A stretch of 10,692 nt of DNA from JAYREN01 sp041908845 (GCA_041908845.1 JAYREN010000111.1:1-10692); one strand, 5' to 3'. Shown: positions 1 to 6,313, counted from the first letter of the stretch. A program made the numbers and translations. The notes: generated by a model from the letters alone, not told the origin.

Positions 1-45
1 CGGTAAGCGGCAAACTCACCTTACGGAACCCGGTGGCCAACCTAT

Positions 46-351
46 GTGGCCTTGGCTCTTACACCACTTGAGGGGACTCTATCGCACCTGATGGCCGACC
101 ACGTCCACATGCTGATCTCGATCCCGCCGAAGTATGCGGTGTCGCAGGTGATCGGATTCATCAAGGGAAAGAGCGCGATCCATCTTGCGCGGGTATATGG
201 GGAGCGGAAGCGAAACTTCGTAGGTCAGCACTTCTGGGCCAGGGGGTATTTCGTGTCAACGGTGGGCCGAGATGAAGACGTGGTGCGGGACTACATCCGG
301 CACCAGGAGAAGGAGGACCAACGATTGGAACAACTCGCGCTCTTTGACTGA
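46..351 (+). pseudogene. tnpA: IS200/IS605 family Y1 transposase (TnpA), N-terminally truncated remnant
   Basis: This is the C-terminal part of a single-strand DNA transposase of the HUH/Y1 class, which excises and inserts IS200/IS605 elements as single strands. Counting from a GTG at 46, the fragment shows the HUH pair in ADHVHM (H19, H21), the conserved block around FIKGKSAIHLARVY (38-51), FVGQHFWARGYFVSTVGRDE, and the likely catalytic tyrosine in RDYIRHQE (Y83). Family members are about 140-150 residues, so roughly 60 N-terminal residues are missing. Recognisable homology begins only near HLMADHVHM, about base 85. A TAA at 4-6 closes the frame upstream, and none of the three forward frames across 1-85 continues the protein. 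The GTG at 46 is therefore nominal. Bases 1-75 show no gene, only a small GGCCA/TGGCC inverted repeat. The element's right end follows directly. Family assignment is firm; loss of function is inferred from the missing N-terminus. Confidence 0.85.
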
Positions 352-460
352 GGTTGCCACCGATTCGGTGGCTCAACGAAAGAGGGGCCGCGTTAGCGAC
401 CCCGCACAGCCGCTTTGAGCGGCTCACGAACAAAAGCCCCCGGCTTTGCCGGGGGATGCC
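352..460 (+). mobile_element. IS200/IS605 right end with four tandem hairpins
   Basis: This is the non-coding stretch between the transposase stop and the first recognisable transporter codons. It holds four hairpins in a row. GCCACCGA/TCGGTGGC lies at 356-363/365-372. GGGG-C-CGC/GCG-A-CCCC spans 384-403 with one C/A mismatch and a GTTA loop. AGCCGCT/AGCGGCT lies at 408-414/418-424 with a TTG loop. CCCCCGGC/GCCGGGGG lies at 437-444/448-455 with a TTT loop. IS200/IS605 elements lack terminal inverted repeats and use subterminal hairpins that TnpA recognises as single-stranded DNA, so a hairpin close to the boundary is expected. The exact outer boundary cannot be fixed from one copy. It probably falls within 455-466, where the transporter reading frame begins. 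The left end of the element is not identifiable in the window. Confidence 0.7.
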
Positions 461-1447
461 TTACTGCTCGCCACCTTTCCCATTGCCCGGTGGACGGATC
501 GCTGTGGACGGAAGGCGCCCATGATGTGGGGATTGATTGGGCTCGCCTTCACCACGCTGGCTTTTGCCTACAGTCGCAGCTACGGAGTTCTCTTGATCGC
601 GCGGGCCTTGCAAGGGGTGGCGGGGGCAGCGACCTGGGTGCCCGGTATGGCCCTGGTTGCCGATCATTTTCCGAAAGAAGAGCGAGGCCGTGCCATGGGC
701 ATCGTCTTCGCAGGCGCCAATCTGGGGCTTCTGATCGGTCCTCCCCTGTCGGGTTTTCTCGATCATTGCATCGGGCCCATGGCACCCTTCCCCCTCGGAA
801 TCGCGCTTGTGGTGATCGATGCCCTCGGGCGAGCCTTTCTGCTCAAGGAGGCCGCACCGATTCGGAGTTTGCCGATTCCCTGGAAGGTGCTGCTGAGGAA
901 TCGGATTGTCCTTGTCTTTGCGGGAGCGATGGTGCTGGGCGCGGGATTCTGGACGCTGATGGAATCCGCCCTTCCCTTGGACTTCTCTCGGCGGTTGGCC
1001 CTCGGCCCCTTTGGCATCGGGCTTCTCTTTGGCGCCGCGGCCCTGGCCCACACGATCAGCAGTCCCTGGATGGGGCGGCTCTCGGACCGCATCGGTCGGG
1101 CCCGGGTGCTTCGAATCGGTCTTGCCGCCTCTGTGCTCCTCCTTCCTCTTCCGGCGCTCCTGAATCACAGCTGGGCCATCGCGCTGGCCATGGGCGCCCT
1201 GGGGTTCAACCTCAGCTTCTTGGTGAGCCCTTGCAGCCCGGCGGTGGCTGATCAGATCGAGCGCATGGAGAGCCAGAGCTTCGCGTCCGGGTTTTCCATT
1301 CTGAACCTTGCCTACTCGATCGGGATGATTCTCGGACCCATGGTCGGGGGCTTCCTCATCGACGCCCTTGGGCTGCCTTGGGCTCTCGGCGTGCTGGGGC
1401 TAGGCTTCGGAGCCTATCTGGGGGCGACGAGGGGCTTCACGACTTGA
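461..1447 (+). pseudogene. Major facilitator superfamily (MFS) transporter, 5'-truncated by the IS remnant
   Basis: This is a polytopic inner-membrane transporter of the MFS, probably a drug:H+ antiporter-like (DHA1) type; the substrate cannot be read from sequence. The frame stays open from the IS hairpin to a TGA at 1445-1447, giving about 328 residues where the family usually has about 390-420. It opens at the end of what should be membrane segment 2 (ALLLATFPIARW). It then runs straight into motif A of the loop between segments 2 and 3 (RWTDRCGRK). Segment 4 follows with RALQGVAGAATWVPGMAL, and a second motif A copy (MGRLSDRIGRARVL) starts the second half near 1069. Segment 1 and most of segment 2 are absent, and no credible start codon with a ribosome-binding site exists; the TTG at 446 lies inside the IS hairpin. 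The gene looks disabled, although the rest of its frame is undamaged, which suggests a recent event. Its last 11 bases overlap the end of the minus-strand methyltransferase. Confidence 0.8.
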
Positions 1448-2147
1448 AGGCCCGGTAGATCCTGCGTTCGGCCTCGGGGCCCAGGGGAACTCCGCCCAGG
1501 TCGCCGAAGGTTTGATCGATGACGAAGCCCGCCTCCCTCAGGAATGCGGATACTTCCGTGTCCGTGGGAATCCAGATGTCGTGGCGGAAGCGGATTCCAT
1601 CCAGGATCCGATCCGTGAGGATGCGCTTTCGATCCGAACTCCAGCGGACGCGCTCACGATACCCATCGGCCCAGAACCAATCCTGTCCCACGCGCCGGGT
1701 GGCGTTCTCCAGGTAGATGCGCCCCACCAGATCGAGCAGCAGGACTCCTCCCGGCTTGAGCACCCGTGCGAATTCCGTGAGCTGGCGCAGGTTCTCGGCT
1801 TCCGACGCGAAATAGCCCCAGCTCGTGAACGCGCAGAACACCCCGTCCGCGCAGCCATTTCGGAAGGGCAGGGCCCGGAGATCAAGACGTGCCATGGGCC
1901 CAGGATGCTCCTTGGCGTGGCGCCGCAGGTTCAATGTGCTCAGATCACCGCCCACGACTCGGAGATCCCTGGCCTCGAGGGCTGGCTGCAGCCGCCCCCA
2001 GCCGCAGGGGAGATCGAGGACGAGTGAACCGGAAGGCAGGCCCAGCATCGCCGCCAGGGCAGGGCCCTCCTCATCCGCCTCATGCTCCTTGTTCTGATAG
2101 ATCTGGAAGTAGAGCGGGTGGTCGAAGTCTCGGGCGAACCATTCCAT
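1437..2147 (-). CDS. Class I SAM-dependent methyltransferase, substrate unknown
   Basis: A 236-residue cytoplasmic methyltransferase with a Rossmann fold. Motif I is VLDLPCGWGR (43-52). The acidic residue that binds the SAM ribose is in VVGGDLS (D68). LDLRALPF (88-95) is the usual loop before motif IV, DGVFCAFTSWGYF (101-113). ARVLKPGGVLLLDL (127-140) is the motif V/VI region. The C-terminal half, with DRILDGIRFRHDIW and a final AFLREAGF helix, resembles the Methyltransf_11/25 group that often carries an FTSFGYF signature. The acceptor substrate is not predictable. The reading frame continues far upstream, but that extension is antisense to ileS and shows no protein character. The ATG at 2145-2147 (MEWFARDFDHPLYFQIY) is chosen because recognisable sequence starts there; no strong Shine-Dalgarno site precedes it. 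The gene diverges from ileS and converges on the transporter remnant. Confidence 0.85.
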   Translation of the reverse strand: MEWFARDFDHPLYFQIYQNKEHEADEEGPALAAMLGLPSGSLVLDLPCGWGRLQPALEARDLRVVGGDLSTLNLRRHAKEHPGPMARLDLRALPFRNGCADGVFCAFTSWGYFASEAENLRQLTEFARVLKPGGVLLLDLVGRIYLENATRRVGQDWFWADGYRERVRWSSDRKRILTDRILDGIRFRHDIWIPTDTEVSAFLREAGFVIDQTFGDLGGVPLGPEAERRIYRAFKS

Positions 2148-2148
2148 G

Positions 2149-2252
2149 CCGTGAAGTGTGCCACGGCCCCTCTCTTCATGTTTCAAGCCTTCGCAAAGAG
2201 GGCATGCTTCGCTAATCTGGAAGATCACATCCGGAGTCCTTGGGTGGACTCC
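2149..2252. promoter_or_regulatory. Divergent intergenic region with ileS leader hairpin
   Basis: The gap between the divergent methyltransferase and ileS is 123 bases and must hold both starts. On the plus strand a perfect 7-bp inverted repeat, GGAGTCC (2233-2239) and GGACTCC (2246-2252) with loop TTGGGT, lies 18 bases before the ileS ATG. It would form in the ileS mRNA leader just ahead of the ribosome-binding site GAGGG (2262-2266). A weak sigma70-like pair, TTCGCA (2190-2195) and TAATCT (2213-2218) with a 17-base spacer, would start transcription just upstream of the hairpin; only 4/6 and 3/6 bases match consensus, so it is tentative. A second small repeat, CCGTG/CACGG (2149-2153/2162-2166), lies next to the methyltransferase start. 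No T-box specifier or antiterminator sequence was found. Confidence 0.4.
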
Positions 2253-2270
2253 CCAGCGCACGAGGGCGCC

Positions 2271-5066
2271 ATGAGCGATGCTCCAACCAAGAAGAAGTAT
2301 TCGGTCTTTCTCCCCCGGACCGAATTCCCCATGAAGGCGGATCTGCCTCAACGGGAGCCGAAGCGGCTGGAACGATGGAGGGGCGAGAAGCTCTACGAGC
2401 GGATCGAGGCCCATCGCCGGGCCGAAAATGCGGCGGGCAAGGGCAAGGGGCGCCGCATCCTGCACGATGGCCCGCCCTATGCCAACGGCGCGATCCACAT
2501 CGGTCACGCGCTGAACAAGATCCTCAAGGACATCGTGGTCAAGTCGCTCTGGCTCGATGGCTATGAGTCTCCCTACGTGCCGGGCTGGGACTGTCACGGG
2601 CTGCCCATCGAGCACGCGGTGGAAAAGGATCTGGGGCCCAAGCGCCGCGAGATGCCCCGCAGCGAGTTCTTGGCGAAATGCCGCGCCTATGCCTCCAAGT
2701 GGATCGACACCCAGCGCACGGGTTTCCAGCGCCTCGGGGTGTTGGGCGCCTGGGACGAACCCTATGTCACCATGGCCCCGAAATACGAGGCGGCCGTGGT
2801 GCGCTTGCTGGGCCAACTCTTCGAAAACGGGGCCGTTCGTCGGAAGCTGAAGGTCGTGCATTGGAGCTACGGGGCTCGCACGGCCCTGGCCGAGGCGGAA
2901 GTGGAATACGCCGACAAGACCAGCTCGGCCATCACCGTGGCCTTTCCCGTGGCCGAGGCTGAGGCCAGGCGGCTGGAGCTTCCCACGCCGCTCTTCCTGC
3001 CCATCTGGACCACCACGCCCTGGACCCTGCCGAGCAACCTGGCCATCGCCATGCACCCGGACATGGAATACGCCGTGGTCAAGGCCGGGGATCGGCATTA
3101 CGTGGTGGCTGTGTCGCTGCTGGAGGCCTTCCAGAAGGACATCGGGGTCGAACTGCACACGCGGGAGATTCGCAAGGGTTTGGCTTTCCAGAGCCTCAAG
3201 GCCCGTCACGCCTGGATCGACCGGGAATCCCCGGTGCTGCTCGCGGACTATGTGACGGCGGATACCGGCACGGGGCTGGTGCATACGGCGCCGGATCATG
3301 GCGTGGACGACTTCAATCTGGCCCATCATCTGGGGCTGCTTCAGCTCGTGGGGCCTGATGGCCGCTTCGTTCCGGCCGTGAACGACCCCGACCTGGAGGG
3401 AAAGAACATCTTCGACACCAATCCCATCGTGGTGGAGAAGCTCCGGGCCATCGGTGCGCTACTGCACGAGGAGAAGCTGCTGCACAGCTATCCCCACTGC
3501 TGGCGCACCAAGACGCCGATTTTCTTCCGCGCGACAGAGCAGTGGTTCATCACCATGGACGACGAGCTCAGCGGCAAGGGGAAAAGCCTGCGGGAACTCG
3601 GCCTGGAGGGTGTGGACGCCACGAACTGGGTGCCGGCCCAGGGGCGCAACCGCATTCACGCCATGATCAGCGGTCGCCCCGACTGGTGCATCTCGCGCCA
3701 GCGCAGCTGGGGCACGCCGATCACGGTGCTGCGGTGCACCGAATGCGGCGAGCCGCTGGTGAACGCCGATGTCTTTACCAAGGCTGCCGCGGCCATCGAG
3801 ACTGCGGGCATCGAGGCCTGGGCGGATCTTCCCCTCGAGCAGTTGAAGCCTGCAGGGGCGGTGTGCGCCGAGTGCGGAGCGACAACTTTCCAGAAGGAAA
3901 CGGACATCCTGGATGTGTGGATCGATTCCGGCGTTTCCGCCACGGTGGTGTGCAACACAAGCCCGGAATTGACTCCCGAGGATTACGGCAACTTCATCTA
4001 TCTGGAAGGCTCCGATCAGCATCGGGGGTGGTTCCACTCCAGCCTGCTTTTCAACCTGGCCGCCAGCGGAGAGAAGCCCTACAACACGGTGGTGACCCAC
4101 GGTTTCGTGCTGGACGGCAAGGGACAGAAGATGTCCAAGTCTCTCAACAACGTGATCAGTCCCGACGAGATCATGAAGACCCTGGGCGCCGACATCCTGC
4201 GGCTCTGGGTCGCCAGCGTGGACTACAGCGAGGACGTGCGGATCTCCAAGGACATCTTGGAGCGCAATGCGGATGCCTATCGCAAAATCCGCAACACGCT
4301 GCGATTCCTCCTCGGTACCCTCGCCGACTACGATCCTGTGCGGGACAACCCCTCGGAAGACACCTGGACCACCCTTGATCATTGGGTCTGGGAGGCCTTC
4401 CTCCGCCTGGCGAAGGACGTGCGTCAGGCCTATCTCTCGTACGATTTCCTGACCGCCACCCAGTCGATCCTTTCCTTCTGTCAGCTCGAGCTTTCGGGGC
4501 GCTACTTCGAGATCATCAAGGACCGCCTCTACTGCGATGCCATGGAGAGTCCGAGGCGCCGCAGTTGCAGGGCCGTCTGCCGCAGACTGGCCGAAGGCTT
4601 GGCCGTACTCATGGCGCCGGTGCTCAGCTTCACCGCCGACGAAGCGTGGGAGAACATTCCACTGTCTTCGGGGCATGTCTTTGAACAGCGTTTCCCTGAA
4701 GTAAATGGACAGGCTCTGTCCAACGATTGGGCGCGCTTCTGGGAGATCCGCGAGGCCGTGCAGGCGGCCATGGAGCCTCATCGGGCCGCCAAGACCATCG
4801 GGACCAGTCTGGATGCGGAGGTGCTGATCACCGTGGACGCCAGCGACAGTGCTCTGCTCGGGAGGCTCGGGGAATCCCTCGAGGATCTCCTGGTGGTCTC
4901 CGGCCTGCGCATCGAAGAAGGCGAAGAGCTGGACGTGCAGGTCTCCGCCCATGGGGGAACCAAGTGCCCGCGCTGCTGGAATCATCTCGGCGGCCATGGG
5001 CAAGGTGAGGAACGCGAACTCTGCCCCCGCTGCTGGACCGTGGTGGGTGCGGAGATCTCCGCATGA
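2271..5066 (+). CDS. ileS: Isoleucyl-tRNA synthetase
   Basis: Charges tRNA-Ile with isoleucine in the cytoplasm and hydrolyses mischarged Val-tRNA-Ile. The 931-residue length matches the bacterial family (E. coli about 938). The class I HIGH motif is HIGH (76-79) within PPYANGAIHIGHALNK. The CP1 editing domain follows, with TTTPWTLPSNLAIA and GTGLVHTAPDHGVDDF. The KMSKS loop is KMSKS (620-624). The anticodon-binding region ends in a C-terminal zinc module with two CPRCW motifs (C899/C902 and C918/C921). A second, internal set of CxxC pairs (C489/C492 and C532/C535) lies between RSWGTPITVL and KETDILDVWIDSG. It looks like a zinc-ribbon insert that E. coli IleRS lacks, but that I recall in other bacterial lineages. 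The ATG at 2271 is preferred over the upstream open frame because MSDAPTKKKYSVFLPRTEFPMKADLPQREP is typical of the family and GAGGG (2262-2266) precedes it. It overlaps lspA by four bases. Confidence 0.97.
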   Translation: MSDAPTKKKYSVFLPRTEFPMKADLPQREPKRLERWRGEKLYERIEAHRRAENAAGKGKGRRILHDGPPYANGAIHIGHALNKILKDIVVKSLWLDGYESPYVPGWDCHGLPIEHAVEKDLGPKRREMPRSEFLAKCRAYASKWIDTQRTGFQRLGVLGAWDEPYVTMAPKYEAAVVRLLGQLFENGAVRRKLKVVHWSYGARTALAEAEVEYADKTSSAITVAFPVAEAEARRLELPTPLFLPIWTTTPWTLPSNLAIAMHPDMEYAVVKAGDRHYVVAVSLLEAFQKDIGVELHTREIRKGLAFQSLKARHAWIDRESPVLLADYVTADTGTGLVHTAPDHGVDDFNLAHHLGLLQLVGPDGRFVPAVNDPDLEGKNIFDTNPIVVEKLRAIGALLHEEKLLHSYPHCWRTKTPIFFRATEQWFITMDDELSGKGKSLRELGLEGVDATNWVPAQGRNRIHAMISGRPDWCISRQRSWGTPITVLRCTECGEPLVNADVFTKAAAAIETAGIEAWADLPLEQLKPAGAVCAECGATTFQKETDILDVWIDSGVSATVVCNTSPELTPEDYGNFIYLEGSDQHRGWFHSSLLFNLAASGEKPYNTVVTHGFVLDGKGQKMSKSLNNVISPDEIMKTLGADILRLWVASVDYSEDVRISKDILERNADAYRKIRNTLRFLLGTLADYDPVRDNPSEDTWTTLDHWVWEAFLRLAKDVRQAYLSYDFLTATQSILSFCQLELSGRYFEIIKDRLYCDAMESPRRRSCRAVCRRLAEGLAVLMAPVLSFTADEAWENIPLSSGHVFEQRFPEVNGQALSNDWARFWEIREAVQAAMEPHRAAKTIGTSLDAEVLITVDASDSALLGRLGESLEDLLVVSGLRIEEGEELDVQVSAHGGTKCPRCWNHLGGHGQGEERELCPRCWTVVGAEISA
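5048..5063 (+). promoter_or_regulatory. Palindrome enclosing the lspA ribosome-binding site
   Basis: A perfect 16-base palindrome, TGCGGAGATCTCCGCA, ends on the A of the lspA ATG (5063-5065). In RNA it can fold as a 6-bp stem with a GATC loop, extended by a possible G-U pair (5047/5064). The lspA Shine-Dalgarno core GGAG (5051-5054) lies in the 5' arm and loop edge. A ribosome finishing ileS would melt it. This fits translational coupling, which the ATGA overlap also suggests. The palindrome lies inside the last ileS codons, so codon constraint is an alternative explanation. Confidence 0.45.
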
Positions 5067-5542
5067 AGAAGCGCCTCCTGTGGCTTCTGCTGCCCGCCCT
5101 GGCCCTGCTTTTGGACTGGGGCAGCAAGCAGTGGATCCTGACGCACCTCCAGCCCGGAGAGATCCTGCCGGTCATTCCCGGCTTCTTCAATCTGACCCTG
5201 GGCTTCAACTCGGGCGCCATCTTCGGCTTCCTCGCCTCGGCGCCCGAGGCGCTCAGGCACACGTTGTTCCTGGTCGCAGGCATCGGGGCACTGGGCTATT
5301 TCGGCTATGAATTTCTGAAGCCCGGTACGTCCAGGTGCCAACGTTTCGCCCTCGGACTCATCCTGGGCGGCGCCATGGGCAACGGCCTCGATCGAGTGGT
5401 CCGCGGCAAGGTGGTGGATTTCCTCGATTTCATATTCTTTGGTTGGCGTTACTGGACCTTCAATATCGCCGATAGCTGCATCGTGGTCGGCGCGATCCTG
5501 TTGGGTCTGTCCATGCTGAGGCACAAACCAGCCAAGGCATAG
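5063..5542 (+). CDS. lspA: Lipoprotein signal peptidase (signal peptidase II)
   Basis: Inner-membrane aspartyl protease that removes the signal peptide from diacylglyceryl-modified prolipoproteins, the second step of lipoprotein maturation after Lgt. At 159 residues it has the usual length, with four hydrophobic segments at about 5-26, 65-85, 95-112 and 132-151. Family motifs are DWGSKQWI (18-25), the FNSGAIFGFL block (48-57, the NxGAAFG motif), GGAMGNGLDRVVRGKVVDFLDF (102-123) and FNIADSCIVVG (133-143). The catalytic aspartate pair is D110 and D137. It starts on the ATG of an ATGA overlap with ileS, preceded by GGAG eight bases upstream. ileS-lspA adjacency is common in bacteria and supports one transcript. 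A strong hairpin follows 16 bases after the TAG stop. Confidence 0.96.
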   Translation: MKKRLLWLLLPALALLLDWGSKQWILTHLQPGEILPVIPGFFNLTLGFNSGAIFGFLASAPEALRHTLFLVAGIGALGYFGYEFLKPGTSRCQRFALGLILGGAMGNGLDRVVRGKVVDFLDFIFFGWRYWTFNIADSCIVVGAILLGLSMLRHKPAKA

Positions 5543-5558
5543 ATTCCCCTTCTCTTAC

Positions 5559-5626
5559 CGACTCGACCCCGCGTTCCAGGGCAGGAGGCGCGGGGTCGAG
5601 TCGTGTAGGGAGTATTCGCTTTTTTT
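5559..5626 (+). terminator. Strong hairpin after lspA, likely end of the ileS-lspA transcript
   Basis: A perfect 15-bp inverted repeat, CGACTCGACCCCGCG (5559-5573) and CGCGGGGTCGAGTCG (5589-5603), encloses a 15-base loop. A run of seven T (5620-5626) follows only after a 16-base gap, so this is not a textbook intrinsic terminator, where U residues abut the stem. It may end transcription together with the distal T run, or may protect the 3' end of the mRNA. The loop contains AGGAGG (5583-5588), an ideal Shine-Dalgarno sequence with no reading frame behind it. Confidence 0.6.
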
Positions 5627-5630
5627 CAGT

Positions 5631-5712
5631 CTTTCTGAGGGGGGGTCACCCCGAAAGGCCTGATTTTGCTTCCCAATGCCCTGAATTGCTGGAAAAACGA
5701 CATTTCGTTTTT
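5631..5712. repeat. AT-rich spacer with inverted repeats upstream of the mraZ promoter
   Basis: The spacer between lspA and mraZ is 306 bases and clearly richer in A and T than its surroundings; no gene is visible in it. Besides the terminator and operator listed separately it holds two inverted repeats. CTTTC (5631-5635) pairs with GAAAG (5653-5657) around a GGGG/CCCC inner stem. AAAAACGA (5693-5700) and TCGTTTTT (5705-5712) form a perfect 8-bp repeat around CATT. The second repeat, with its flanking A and T tracts, lies just upstream of the candidate -35 box. It could act as an UP-like element, a regulator site or a weak bidirectional terminator. Confidence 0.45.
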
Positions 5713-5720
5713 GTTTTGGC

Positions 5721-5748
5721 TTGTGGCGGAATAATGCATTTCTAGACT
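5721..5748 (+). promoter_or_regulatory. Tentative promoter of the mraZ/dcw cluster
   Basis: The best-placed sigma70-like pair is TTGTGG (5721-5726) and TAGACT (5743-5748) with a 16-base spacer; 3/6 and 4/6 bases match consensus. An overlapping alternative -10 is AATAAT (5730-5735, 5/6), but no good -35 is correctly spaced from it. Either would start transcription at about 5742-5756, so the MraZ boxes that follow would lie at or just downstream of the start point. That arrangement fits autorepression. It is supported mainly by its position between the AT-rich tract and the operator. Confidence 0.35.
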
Positions 5749-5750
5749 TG

Positions 5751-5800
5751 TATGTGGAATCAAGTGGCAGAAAGTGGATCGAATTGGATCAAAGTGGTTC
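5751..5800 (+). promoter_or_regulatory. MraZ operator: five GTGG-type boxes at exact 10-base spacing
   Basis: Five consecutive decamers read tatGTGGaat, caaGTGGcag, aaaGTGGatc, gaaTTGGatc and aaaGTGGttc. The core begins at 5754, 5764, 5774, 5784 and 5794, one helical turn apart. Described MraZ sites are short direct repeats with a 10-base period: TGGGN boxes with 5-base spacers in E. coli, and AAAGTG-type repeats in Mollicutes. The third and fifth boxes match the AAAGTG form closely. The array lies 49 bases upstream of mraZ itself and immediately after the candidate promoter, as expected for autoregulation of the dcw cluster. Assignment rests on repeat form, spacing and position together. Confidence 0.85.
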
Positions 5801-5848
5801 AGATCTATCCCCCGGATCCCTGGGTTTCGTTCTTGAAAGGCAATACTG

Positions 5849-6313
5849 GTGCTGCGTCTCCGCGGGAATTCCCCGGCGACGGTGGATGAGAAAGGGCGCC
5901 TCAAGCTCCCGACCACCTTCAAAGCCGACCTCGACACTCTCGCCACGGGCGAGGGGCGAGGGGGCGTGCGCCACTATTTGACTTCCCTGGATGGCAAGAG
6001 TGCCCGGCTCTACCCCATGCCTGTGTGGGAGGCCTTCGAGGCCCGGTTGGCTCAGCTCCCGAGCACCAATCCGGCCCGCCGCAAGGTGCTGGAGTTCACG
6101 GCCTACTACGGCAGCGAAGTCGAGCCCGATTCCCAGGGCCGCTTCGTCATTCCTCCCATCCTGCGGGAGGCCGCCCAGCTCACGGGCGAAGTGGCGATCC
6201 TCGGACAATTGGACCATCTGGCCATTTGGAACCGCAGTCACTTCGAGCACCGTCTGACGGCTGAGCCTCTGACCACCGAGGATCTGGCCCAGCTCGCGGA
6301 CCTGGGGATCTGA
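5849..6313 (+). CDS. mraZ: MraZ, transcriptional regulator of the dcw cluster
   Basis: A 154-residue DNA-binding protein of the AbrB-like swapped-hairpin superfamily that forms ring-shaped oligomers and represses its own cluster. The two tandem MraZ repeats are visible. The first is RGNSPATVDEKGRLKLP (5-21) with the DxxxR motif D13-R17. The second is YYGSEVEPDSQGRFVIPPILREAAQL with D94-R98. Each is followed by a typical trailing segment (LYPMPVWEAFEARL and LAIWNRSHFEHRL). The length is close to E. coli MraZ (152). A GTG start at 5849 is chosen because RGNSPATVDEKGR lies at the expected distance from it. AAAGG (5836-5840) precedes it by eight bases and no in-frame ATG exists nearby. The operator directly upstream carries five boxes. 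Its stop overlaps the rsmH start as TGATG. Confidence 0.96.
   Translation: MLRLRGNSPATVDEKGRLKLPTTFKADLDTLATGEGRGGVRHYLTSLDGKSARLYPMPVWEAFEARLAQLPSTNPARRKVLEFTAYYGSEVEPDSQGRFVIPPILREAAQLTGEVAILGQLDHLAIWNRSHFEHRLTAEPLTTEDLAQLADLGI

Noticed and set aside
356..455. CRISPR-like repeats
   Set aside because: The four hairpins differ in sequence and length with no constant repeat or spacer pattern; they belong to an IS200/IS605 end.
446..460. TTG at 446 as a genuine transporter start
   Set aside because: It lies in the loop of the IS hairpin, has no ribosome-binding site and leaves a protein lacking membrane segment 1 and most of segment 2.
415..1251. 278-codon plus-strand frame overlapping the transporter remnant
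   Set aside because: It is a different phase of the same DNA. The transporter phase shows membrane segments and both MFS motif A copies, while this one is Gly/Arg/Ser-rich noise.
2148..2270. T-box riboswitch upstream of ileS
   Set aside because: The leader is too short and no TGGNACCGCG-like T-box sequence or specifier loop is visible; only one small hairpin is present.
2148..3329. Long upstream extension of the minus-strand methyltransferase frame
   Set aside because: It is antisense to ileS, reads as proline/glycine/histidine-rich shadow sequence and lacks domain character. The enzyme is complete from the ATG at 2145-2147.
3459..5003. 514-codon minus-strand frame opposite ileS
   Set aside because: It mirrors the codon pattern of a certain ileS gene and shows no recognisable motifs, as is typical of high third-position GC.
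5583..5610. A hidden gene start behind the AGGAGG after lspA
   Set aside because: The only nearby start-like codon, GTG at 5603-5605, is followed at once by TAG, so no reading frame follows.
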